Shown: positions 1-9,200 of the stretch, piece by piece | How the letters are laid out: each line of letters opens with the position of its first letter | How positions within the stretch are numbered: position 1 is the first letter of the stretch | Source of the DNA: Mangrovicoccus algicola | Lineage (GTDB): Bacteria > Pseudomonadota > Alphaproteobacteria > Rhodobacterales > Rhodobacteraceae | Assembly: GCF_014903745.1 (NCBI RefSeq) | Contig: NZ_JACVXA010000006.1 | Location: forward strand, 1-64,000 | Direction of reading: 5' to 3' | DNA length: 64,000 nucleotides | The notes under the pieces: generated by a model | Database searches by the model: none | What the model was told of the DNA's origin: nothing | What the model saw: the letters and a program-made list of their open reading frames with translations, nothing else | Program-made: the position numbers and the translations under genes

Positions 1-133
1 GCGGCGGCAGGCGCCCCCCCGGGGAAGGCCCCTCCGCTGCACCCGCGCCCTGCGCCCGTCGGCGCCGCGCGGTCTCCAGCGCGCGGGCCAGTCGCGCGGC
101 GCGGTCCCCGTCCTGCCCGCCATGCTCAGTCAT
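1..133 (-). CDS. Partial unknown protein (N-terminus only)
   Basis: An open frame runs from an ATG at 133 to the left edge of the window without a stop and encodes at least 44 residues, beginning MTEHGGQDGDRAARLARAL. Its start overlaps the end of the ABC ATPase gene by 8 bases, so the two are probably translated from one message. The visible part is rich in Arg, Ala and Gly and shows no domain that I recognise. A second possible ATG at 123 lies in another frame. Because only the first residues are present, the product cannot be named; a transporter component or a substrate-binding partner would be expected from the neighbour, but that is inference. Confidence 0.35.
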   Translation of the reverse strand, partial: MTEHGGQDGDRAARLARALETARRRRAQGAGAAEGPSPGGRLPP

Positions 134-812
134 CGCCGGTCTCCCCCGGCGGCGCCAGCTGCAGGATCGTCTGCCCCTGCAGGTCCAGATCGCGCGGATC
201 GCGCAGCGCCAGCAGCAGCGTCGCCCCCGCCGCCGACAATCCGGCCAGCAGGTCGCGCATCGCCGCCGCCCCCGCCCCGTCCAGCCCCGCCAAGGGCGCA
301 TCCAGGACATAGAGCCGGGGCTCCTGCGCCATCAGCATCGCCAGGTCCATGCGCCGCCGCTCGGCCCGGCCGAGCGAACGCGCGGGCTGTTCGGCGAGCG
401 CCAGGAGCCGCACCTGCTGAAGCAGCCGTTCGGCGCTGTCGAGCAGCTCCCAGTCCCCGGATCGGCGCGCGAAAAGGCCCGGTCCGCGCCCCAGGCGGCG
501 GCGCAGCGCGAGGCAGACGTGATCCAGCACCGACAGCCCGCCCAGGACCGCATCTCCGGCCAGGCTGCGCGCAATGCCCGCCCGTGCCCGTGCCGGGGCG
601 CCCAGCCGTCCGATATCCTGCCCGGCTAGGAACACCTGCCCCGGCGCGGCGCGGCGCTGTCCCGAAACCAGGTCGAGACAGGCCGTCTTGCCGGTTCCGG
701 GCGGCCCGCAGACAAGCCCCGTTCCGCCGCTCTCGAGCGTCCAGCCGACGCGCCGCCCCGCCCCTGCTTGCGGCAGGTCCAGCCCGCGCAGTTCCAGCAG
801 GGTCGTGGTCAT
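126..812 (-). CDS. Degenerate ABC transporter ATP-binding protein (LivG/UrtD-like)
   Basis: A 228-residue protein that aligns by eye with ATP-binding subunits of branched-chain amino acid or urea importers. Walker A is intact (GPPGTGKT, residues 36-43) and the GIARS segment after it is where LivG-type proteins carry the Q-loop. Key catalytic positions differ from the family. The Q-loop glutamine is replaced (ARSLAG, 81-86). The signature motif is weak (SLGRAERRR, 146-154). Walker B reads YVLDAP, so Ala172 stands where the catalytic Glu is expected. The switch histidine region reads LALRDP, with Arg204 in place of His. The start at 812 is chosen because MTTTLLELRG matches the family's first strand; the same frame stays open upstream to 1172 but that part is not protein-like. 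It may bind ATP without hydrolysing it, or be decaying. The function is unproven. Confidence 0.7.
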   Translation of the reverse strand: MTTTLLELRGLDLPQAGAGRRVGWTLESGGTGLVCGPPGTGKTACLDLVSGQRRAAPGQVFLAGQDIGRLGAPARARAGIARSLAGDAVLGGLSVLDHVCLALRRRLGRGPGLFARRSGDWELLDSAERLLQQVRLLALAEQPARSLGRAERRRMDLAMLMAQEPRLYVLDAPLAGLDGAGAAAMRDLLAGLSAAGATLLLALRDPRDLDLQGQTILQLAPPGETGDD

Positions 813-1190
813 GGCCGTCCTCTCCCTCCGGGCCCGTCCGGTTGCGGCACGGTCCTTGCCCGCCTCAGCGTTCCGCGTCGCGCGGCAAAGTTCAAGCCCC
901 GGCGGGAATCGGCTGGTTCCCCCGTTCCGCGCAAGCGCCATGCCGTCGCCACCGGCGGAGCGATGCGTTTGTGCAACAATCGGCGCCAATCCCCGCACAT
1001 AGATGTAGGGGAAGAGCCGAAGCCAGCCCTCAAGATGACCGATTCCGCCGCGACCGGCCTCCGGCGCCACCGAGAAAACCCGGATGCAAGCAACTAATTC
1101 TTCTGACACGCTGCAGGGCCTGTGATATTTTTGCGGAAAGGCAGGCGCTGACCGGAAAACCGGCGGCAACAAATCAGGCAGGTGACGTCA
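813..1190. other. Intergenic region, divergent promoters expected
   Basis: This 378-base stretch separates the ABC ATPase gene (leftward) from the carboxypeptidase gene (rightward) and should hold both promoters. Open frames that cross it are compositional shadows. A short AT-richer patch around 1120-1135 (tgatatttttg) precedes the carboxypeptidase gene and could be part of its promoter, but I cannot define a convincing -35/-10 pair. No RNA gene or repeat is visible. Confidence 0.4.
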
Positions 1191-2939
1191 ATGAAACGTC
1201 TGGAGCAGCGGACAGGCTGGGCCGCCGTGATAACGGCGCTCTCCATCGTGATCTACGCATCCCTTTCCATACCGGCGACCGCACGGCAATACGCGGATTT
1301 CGTGATGGATGCCCGAACCGGCGAGGTGTTGCATTCGCAGAACGCCGATACCCGGCTCCACCCCGCATCGCTGACCAAGATGATGACGCTCTATGTCACT
1401 TTCGAGGCGGTCGAACGCGGCGAGATCTCGCTAGACACGAAGGTGCGCATCACCAAGGCGGCGGCGGCGGAACCGGCGTCAAAGCTGTATCTCAAGGCCG
1501 GCAGCACCATCGCCCTGCGCTACCTGATCCGCGCGGCGGCGGTGAAATCCGCCAATGACGCCGCCCATGCCATCGCCGATGCGGTGGGCGGCTCGGTCCC
1601 GGCCTTCGCCGACCGGATGAACCGCACCGCCCGGGCGCTGGGGATGAAGAACACCACCTTCAAGAACCCCCACGGGCTGACCACCGCCGGGCACCTGTCC
1701 ACCGCCCGCGACATGTCGATCCTGGGGCGGCACCTGTTCTACGACTATCCCGAATATTACAACCTGTTCTCGCGCATCACCACCGATGCCGGGCTGACCA
1801 CCGTCGCCAATACGAACCGGCGGCTGCTGTCGAGCTATCGCGGCGCGGACGGGATCAAGACCGGCTATACCAATGCCGCCGGCTCGAACCTGACCGCTTC
1901 GGCGGAACGCGGCGGCGTGCGGATCATCGCGACGGTCTTCGGCGGATCCTCCTCGGCGGCGCGCAACAAGCGGGTGGCCGAGCTTCTGGACCTGGGGTTC
2001 CGCAAGGCCCCCAAATACGCCAAGGTCGTGAAACCCGCCAAGCCCAACTATGCGGTGGCCAGCGCCCGCACCCTGGTGCGCACCAGCGCCGTGCCGCAGC
2101 CGCGCCCGGCCTTCATCGTCGCCATGGCCGCCGCGCGGGACAATATCGTCATCGCCTCCGCCGAGATCGACGCCGCGCTGGCGGAGGCGCAGGACGCGCT
2201 CGAGGATGCGGCCCCCGCGACCCCGGCCATGCCCGAGGAATTCGTGGCCCGCTCCTACGTGCCCGCGCCGCGACCCGAGGACCTGCTGCCAGCCGCCGCC
2301 GGCACGGACGCGGCGACCCTGGCCGCCCGCGCGGCGCTGGAGCAGGACACGGTCGCCGAAGCGGCCGACGGCATTGCCCCCGCCGAGCCCGCCGCCGCCG
2401 AGGCCGCGGTGGAACTGGCCATGGCAGAGCCCGCCGCCGAGGCGGCCCCCGCGCGCCCGCTGCGGCTGGAGATCGCCTCGGTGCTGGGCAAAATCACCTC
2501 GCCCGCCAGCCCGGCCGAGGCCAGCACCGCCCCTGCGGGCACCGTCTCCGCGGCAGAGGCCCCCGCCCCGGTCGAACTGGCCGCCGCCGAGGCCGTGCCG
2601 GTCCCCGATCCGCGCCCGGCCGTGACCTTCTCCACCTCCGACATGGCCTTCGCCGCGCAGCAGGATGCCGCGGATGCGCCGGTCACCGTCTCCACCCGCC
2701 AGGGCCCGGACAGCTGGGGGGTCGCGGTCGGCCGCTATTCCACCCGCTGGCAGGCGGAGCGGGTGCTGCTGACCACCGCGCTGCAGCAGGTCGACCTCCT
2801 GGGCAAGGCCCGCCGCTCGGTCGTGTCCAAGCCCACCGGCTACGAGGTGCAATTCGTCGGGCTCAGCGAGGCGGAGGCGGAACAGACCTGCCAGCGCCTG
2901 AGCGCGCGCGACCAGAAATGCGCGCCTTTCGGATCGTGA
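1191..2939 (+). CDS. D-alanyl-D-alanine carboxypeptidase (PBP5/DacF type) with C-terminal SPOR domain
   Basis: A 582-residue periplasmic penicillin-binding protein that removes the terminal D-Ala from peptidoglycan stem peptides. An N-terminal hydrophobic segment (about residues 11-30, ending PATA before RQYADF) is a signal peptide. The three active-site motifs of the S11 family are present: SLTK (Ser60, Lys63), SAN (120-122) and KTG (223-225). After about residue 260 comes a long Ala/Pro/Glu-rich linker. The last 75 residues, from about 507 (SWGVAVGRYSTRWQAE), form a SPOR domain, which binds denuded glycan at the division septum. I place the start at the ATG at 1191 because the purine-rich aggcaggtga sits correctly before it; an in-frame GTG at 1182 is the alternative. 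It probably acts in septal or lateral wall trimming. Confidence 0.9.
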   Translation: MKRLEQRTGWAAVITALSIVIYASLSIPATARQYADFVMDARTGEVLHSQNADTRLHPASLTKMMTLYVTFEAVERGEISLDTKVRITKAAAAEPASKLYLKAGSTIALRYLIRAAAVKSANDAAHAIADAVGGSVPAFADRMNRTARALGMKNTTFKNPHGLTTAGHLSTARDMSILGRHLFYDYPEYYNLFSRITTDAGLTTVANTNRRLLSSYRGADGIKTGYTNAAGSNLTASAERGGVRIIATVFGGSSSAARNKRVAELLDLGFRKAPKYAKVVKPAKPNYAVASARTLVRTSAVPQPRPAFIVAMAAARDNIVIASAEIDAALAEAQDALEDAAPATPAMPEEFVARSYVPAPRPEDLLPAAAGTDAATLAARAALEQDTVAEAADGIAPAEPAAAEAAVELAMAEPAAEAAPARPLRLEIASVLGKITSPASPAEASTAPAGTVSAAEAPAPVELAAAEAVPVPDPRPAVTFSTSDMAFAAQQDAADAPVTVSTRQGPDSWGVAVGRYSTRWQAERVLLTTALQQVDLLGKARRSVVSKPTGYEVQFVGLSEAEAEQTCQRLSARDQKCAPFGS

Positions 2940-3265
2940 CCGGCAGGTCCTGACCCGGAAGGACCGCGACAAGCGGATGACGGCGGCGGCGAAGAGCAAT
3001 CCTTCGCCGCCGCTGCCGTTCCGGTGCCCTTTTGACGGGCAGCCGGGACGCCCGCGCGGCGGCATTCCTTACCAAAGGTAAAATCGGGGTTTGTCGCACT
3101 GGTTTCATGAATCATCATTAACCCGTGCGTTGAAATCGGTGGGGGGGTCCCATTCGCGGCCGGAATGAACGCGGCGCGATCCGGAGCGGGTCGCGGGCGG
3201 CTTTCCTGCGCGATGCGGCCTGCTTCGCCATCAGGACATTCCAGCGAAGAAGGCGACCCCCGTCC
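2940..3265. other. Intergenic region upstream of the giant exoprotein gene
   Basis: This 326-base gap holds no plausible gene. Around 3100-3135 the base composition drops in GC (gtttcatgaatcatcattaa), as expected for a promoter region, and a TTAACC half-site occurs near 3118. I cannot assign a defined -35/-10 pair. A purine-rich GAAGAAGG lies shortly before the ATG at 3266 and can serve as the ribosome binding site. Confidence 0.4.
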
Positions 3266-6200
3266 ATGACCGTGATCTATTCCGAAGGCTTCGAAACAGA
3301 CGGCAACGGCACCCGCTATGCGACCTCGGCGGCCGAATTCACCGACGGATCCGGGGATTTCTTCCTGCGCACCGACGGCAGCGACATCGGCAGCTTCTAC
3401 CAGGTGACGGGCGGCGAAGGCGGGTTCTACTTTGCCGGGATGGACCTGGACGGCGAAGGCGCCTCCGCCTCGCAGGCCCTGACCATCACCGGCATCGACA
3501 TCTCGGGCTTCACCGATCTGGGCCTGTCGGTCATGGTCGCCGAGGATGATGACGGCGACAACCAGGACTGGGATGCCGACAGCCGGTTCAGCGTCGAGTA
3601 TGCCATCGACGGCGGCGCCTTCCAGACCGCGCTGGCCTTCGTCGCCTCGGGCACCAATACCGAGCCGATGCAGGATACCGACCTGGACGGGATCGGCGAC
3701 GGCCCTGCCCTGTCGGAGGCCTTCGCCGCCTTCGCCGCGGCCCTGACCGGCACCGGCAGCACGCTGGACCTGCGCTTCTCGATGAGCAATCTCGATGCGG
3801 GCGACGAGGATGTCGCCTTCGACGCGATCGAGATCACCGGCACCGCCGCCGCCACGGGCGCCGCGCAGCTCGAGATCACCGAGATCTGGCCGGGCAATGC
3901 CGAGGGCGGCAACCTGACCGCCGACTGGTTCGAGATCACCAATGCCGGCGATGCCGCCTGGGTCTCGGGCGTGGATTTCGACCTTTATTACGACGATGAC
4001 AGCGCCGATGCCTCGGTCGCCGACCCGATCGAGGGGATCGGCCAGATCCTCGCGGGCGAAAGCGTCGTGGTCGTCCTGGGCAATGCCGCGGATGCCGCCG
4101 AATTCGCCGCGCTCTGGGGCGAGGTGCTAGACCTGTCGGGCGTGCAGATCGGCTATTCCGACGGTTCGGGCCTGGGCCAGGGCGGCGATGCGGTCACCCT
4201 GTTCGAAGACCGGGACGGCACGCTAAGCCAGATCGGCATGGAGGCCTATCCCGATGCTGATGCCGCGGCAGGCGGCTCCTGGGACGTGGCCAACGGCGCC
4301 TTCTCGAGCGCCGGAACGACCGGCGGCCAGGGCAGCCCCGCCGCCGCCACCGCGGTTAATGACGCGGGCGAGGCCGCCATCGGCACGCCGGGCAATGCCC
4401 CGCTGGCAGAGGCGCCGGAAACCGCCTTCACGCTGGAGCTGTTCCATGTCGCCGACCAGGAGGGATCGGCCGCCTCGGTCGCCGATGCGCCGAACCTCTC
4501 GGCCGTTCTGGCGGCGCTGAAGGCGCAGGACCTGGGCGAAGACGGCATCGAGGACAACACGCTGTTCCTGTCCTCGGGCGACGCGATCATCCCGGGCGTC
4601 TTCTACTCCGCCTCCGAGGCGGTCTTCGGATCGGCGGGCATTGCCGACATCCAGATCCAGAACGAGCTGGGCATCCAGGCGATCGCCTTCGGCAACCACG
4701 AATTCGACATGGGCACGACCTCCATCGCCGCGCTGATCTCGGGCGAGGCCAATGGCGATTTCTCGGCCCTGACCGGTTCGGCGCTGGCGGGTCTGGACTT
4801 CACCGGCACCGCCATGTCCTACCTGTCGGCCAACCTGGACTTCTCCACCGATCCCGCTATGGCGGCGCTGGAGGTCGCGGGCGGCGGCGCCTCGACCGGC
4901 GGCACCGTAACCTCCTCGGTGGTCTTCGACGTCAACGGCGAACAGGTGGGCGTCGTCGGCGCCACCACGCCGACCCTGGCCTCCATCTCCTCGCCGGGCA
5001 CGGTCGGCGTCCATCCCGAATGGGCGGGCACCAACCCCACCGATGCCGAACTCGACGCGCTGGCCGCGCTGATCCAGGAAGAGGTCGACGCGCTGCTGGC
5101 GGACAACCCGGCCATGAACAAGGTCGTCCTGCTGGCGCATATGCAGCAGATCGGCATCGAACAGAGCCTGGCCACGCGGCTGGAGAATGTCGACATCATC
5201 GTCGCGGGCGGGTCCAACACCCGGCTCTTCGACGAGGATGACCGGGTCCGCGACGGCGACAGCGTCCAGGGCGAATACCCGCAATTCTACACCAATGCCG
5301 GCGGCACCCAGACCGTGCTGGTCAATACCGACGGATCCTACAAGTACCTGGGCCGTCTGGTCATCGATTTCGACGCCGAGGGCAACATCATCCCCGGCAG
5401 CTACGACGCGGCCGTCTCGGGCGCCTATGCCACCGACGATCAGGGCGTGGCCGATCTGGATGCCGCGGATCTGGTGGACCCGGAAATCCAGGCCATCGCC
5501 GATGCGATCGAGGCGCAGATCATCGCCACCGAGGGCAATGTCTTCGGCTATTCCGAGGTGTTCCTGAACGGCAACCGTTCCGGCGCGGAGGGCGACAGCG
5601 ACGGGGTGCGCACGCAGGAGACCAACCTGGGCAACCTGACCGCCGATGCCAATCTCTGGGCCGCGCAGCAGGTCGATGCCGAGGTGGTCCTGTCGATCAA
5701 GAACGGCGGCGGCATCCGCGCCTCCATCGGCGAGACGATCGTGCCGGCCGGCGGCACCGAGGCGGTGCGCAGCGCCAATGCCGAGCTGGTCGATGGCGAA
5801 GGCAACGTGATCAAGGGCGAAGGCGGCATCAGCCAGACCGACATCCAGACCGCGCTGGCCTTCAATAACGGGCTGGTCATCATGACCCTGACCGTCGAGG
5901 AGATCGTGGGCCTGCTGGAACATGGCGTCAGCGCCCTGCCCGGCGTGGCCGGCGCCTTCCCGCAGCTGTCGGGCGTGGAATTCTCCTTCGATCCCGACCT
6001 GCCCGCGGGCAGCCGCATCGAGGATGCCGCGCTGGTCGATGCCGAGGGCAACGTCATCGCCGCGCTGGTCGTGGATGGCGAGATCCAGTCCCCGGCCGAT
6101 ACCTACAAGATCGTCACGCTCGACTTCCTGTCCCAGCCGGCCTTCGACTCGGCGGGCAACTTCATCGGCGCGGGCGACGGCTATCCCTTCCCCAACACCA

Positions 6201-9200
6201 ATACCGACCCCGCCCTGGGCGAGCTGGGCGACCCGGAGGTCGTCGCGCGGGTGGGCCGCACCTCCTTCACCGAGGAGGGCGACCGCGACGGTGCCGCGAC
6301 CTTCGCCGAGAACGGATCGGAGCAGGACGCGCTGGCCGAATACCTGGCCGCCCATCACGGCACGGCCGAGACCGCCTATGACGAGGCGGACGAGACCGCG
6401 GCCGGGGATGATCGCATCCAGAACTTGAACCACCGCGACGGCGACATCTTCCCCGGCCAGGCTTCGGATGCGCCCGCGATCTTCTCCTACGGGCAGGATT
6501 TCGACAGCGAGACGACCAACGGCGCCAGCTATGTCGATACCGGCAACCCCGCCGAGGATCACGCGCTGGAAAACAACGAGGGCCAGGCGCCGGTCAATTC
6601 CGTCGTCTCGGGGCTCGACAAGAACGGCCAGCTGGGCTTCACCGCCTCCTATATCAACACCCGCAATGACGTGGGCCTGACCGATGGCGACTATGTCGGC
6701 GTGGCCAATTACGCGGGCACGGTCGGCGCCTACACCTCGGGCAGCCAGGGCTACGAGATCCACGATGCCGACGGCGCGATGCTGCTGACCTTCGAGACTG
6801 TCGACACGTCCAACGCCGCCGAGGTCACCGTGTCGCTGGATGTCTTCGTGCAGGAAACCGGCTGGGAGGAAGATGACGTGATCCGCATCGGCGTCGATAC
6901 CGACGGCGATGGCGAGATGGACCTGTTCCTGCTGGACACGACCGGCAAGGATGTCAACGATCTGGGGCTCGAAGGCCGCTGGACGACGCTGAGCGCGACG
7001 GTGCCCGCCGCGGCCGCGCAGGCGGCGCTGATGGTCTATGTCGACAGCGACAGTTCCTCGGAATCGGTCTATATCGACAGCGTGAAGATCGAGACCGCGC
7101 CGCTGAGCGAGTTCCGTTTTGCCCAGAGCTTCGAGAACGAGGCGGCGCGCGCCGGGCTCTATTTCGACCAGGGCGATGCGAATGCGGATCACGACCTGGA
7201 AAACCAGTCCGATGACCGCCGCCGCCTGGTCGACAGCGAAGCCTCCGGCATCGCCACGACGGGCGAGCTGGCCTTCAACGCCCGTTTCGAGGACACCCGG
7301 CCCAGCCGCGACGGCATGACCGATGGCAGCCCCACCGGCGTCAGCTTCAACACCGGCTTCACCGGCGGGATGTCCGACGGCGTCAACGGCTACCAGTTCA
7401 AGGATACCGACGGCAATTTCGTGCTGGAATTCGAGCGGATCGAGAATATCGCCTCGGATCTGGTCACCGTCTCGCTGGATGTCTTCGTCAACGAGACCGA
7501 CTGGGAGGCGCGCGACCGCATCGCCATCGGCGTCGACCTGGATGGCGACGGGGTGATCGACCAGTACCTGGCCGACACGACCGGCAAGCTGGTCGACGAG
7601 GTGATGACCGAAGGCCAGTGGATCACCTATTCCGCCGATATCGTCGCCCCCGACAGCGTGCAGCTGATCGTCGAGCATGATGCCAACTGGAAGGCGGAAT
7701 CGATGATGATCGACAATGTCGTCATCGAGGGAAAGACCGGCGTCGCGGGCATCCCCGCCGCCCCCGCCCCCGAGGCGCAGTCGGGCCTGGCCCACAGCAT
7801 CGCCTCCGTCACCTCGATCATGGGCGGCGCCGAGATCGTCGCCAAGGTCCATGGCCATGACACCCTGGCCATCGCCAATGGCGCGGGCGTGACCTTCTAC
7901 AACATGGCCGACATCGCCAACCCGACGGCGACCTACCAGCTGGACCCGCTGCTGATGGGCGCCGACAGCGCGGCCGTCACCTCGGTCGCCGCTGCCGGAA
8001 CGGGCGCCACCGCCGCCGTGGCCTTCGCGGTCCCGGCCGCCGATGTCACCGCCAATGGCACGGTCTATGTCGGCAACTACGTCAACGGGCCCTATACCGC
8101 GATCGAGGTCGGCGCCCTGCCCGACATGGTCGCCTTCTCGGCGGACGGCAGCTACCTGCTGGTCGCCAATGAGGGCCAGTCGGCCGATGCCGACAACGCC
8201 CCGGACGTGCTGCCCAATCCCGACGGCTCGATCTCGCTGATCGCGCTGGAGCGCGACGGCGACGGGCTGCTGACCGGCGGCTACACGATGGAAAGCTACG
8301 ACTTCTCCGACGCCTCGATCACCGCCGAGGCGCTGGCGGCGAAGGGCATCCGCATCAATCCCGAGGCGCCTTCGGTCGCGGCGGATATCGAGCCCGAATT
8401 CATCACCGTGATCGGCAACTCGGCCTATATCTCGCTGCAGGAGAACAACGCCGTCGCGATCATCGAGGACATCACCACCTTCACCGGCTTCACCATCGAC
8501 AACCTCGTCACCGCCGGTGAGGTCGACCACCTTCAGCTGGGCTTCGGCATCGACACCTCCGACGAGGATGGCGGCGCCGATATCGCCACCGCCGATGTCA
8601 CCGGCCTGGCCATGCCCGACGGGCTGGTCGCCTTCGAGATCGGCGGGGTCACCTGGTTCGCCGGCGCCTCCGAGGGCGATACCCGCGGCACCGACGAGAC
8701 CCGCGCCAAGGATGCCAATGTCGATCCCGACGCCTATTCGGCCGAGGATCTGGCCGACGGCAACCTGGGCCGCCTGACCGTGTCCACCACCGATGGCGAT
8801 ACCGATGGCGACGGCGATATCGACCAGCTGACCGCCTTCGGCACCCGCTCCTTCGCGATCTACGACGCCGAGGGGACCCGGGTCTTCGACTCGGGCGACC
8901 TGCTGGGGCGGATCGTGCTGGCCGAACAGGGCGAGGAGCGCTATCCCGACGGGCGCTCCGACAACAAGGGCGTGGAGCCCGAATATGTCGAATTCGGCGA
9001 GGTGGACGGCACCCCCTATCTCTTCGTCGGGCTGGAACGCGCGCAGAGCGTCGTGGTCTTCGACATCACCGATCCCCAGAACCCGGTCTATGACAGCTTC
9101 ATCGACCTGCCGGATGTGGACGAGCCGGAGGGGCTGAAATTCGTCCCCGCCGCCGACAGCCCCACCGGCCAGCCGCTCCTGATGGTGGCGGGCGAGGCCA

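Noticed and set aside
813-1172. N-terminal extension of the ABC ATPase frame
   Set aside because: The extension has no family similarity and no good ribosome site, while the start at 812 gives the normal first strand of the fold.
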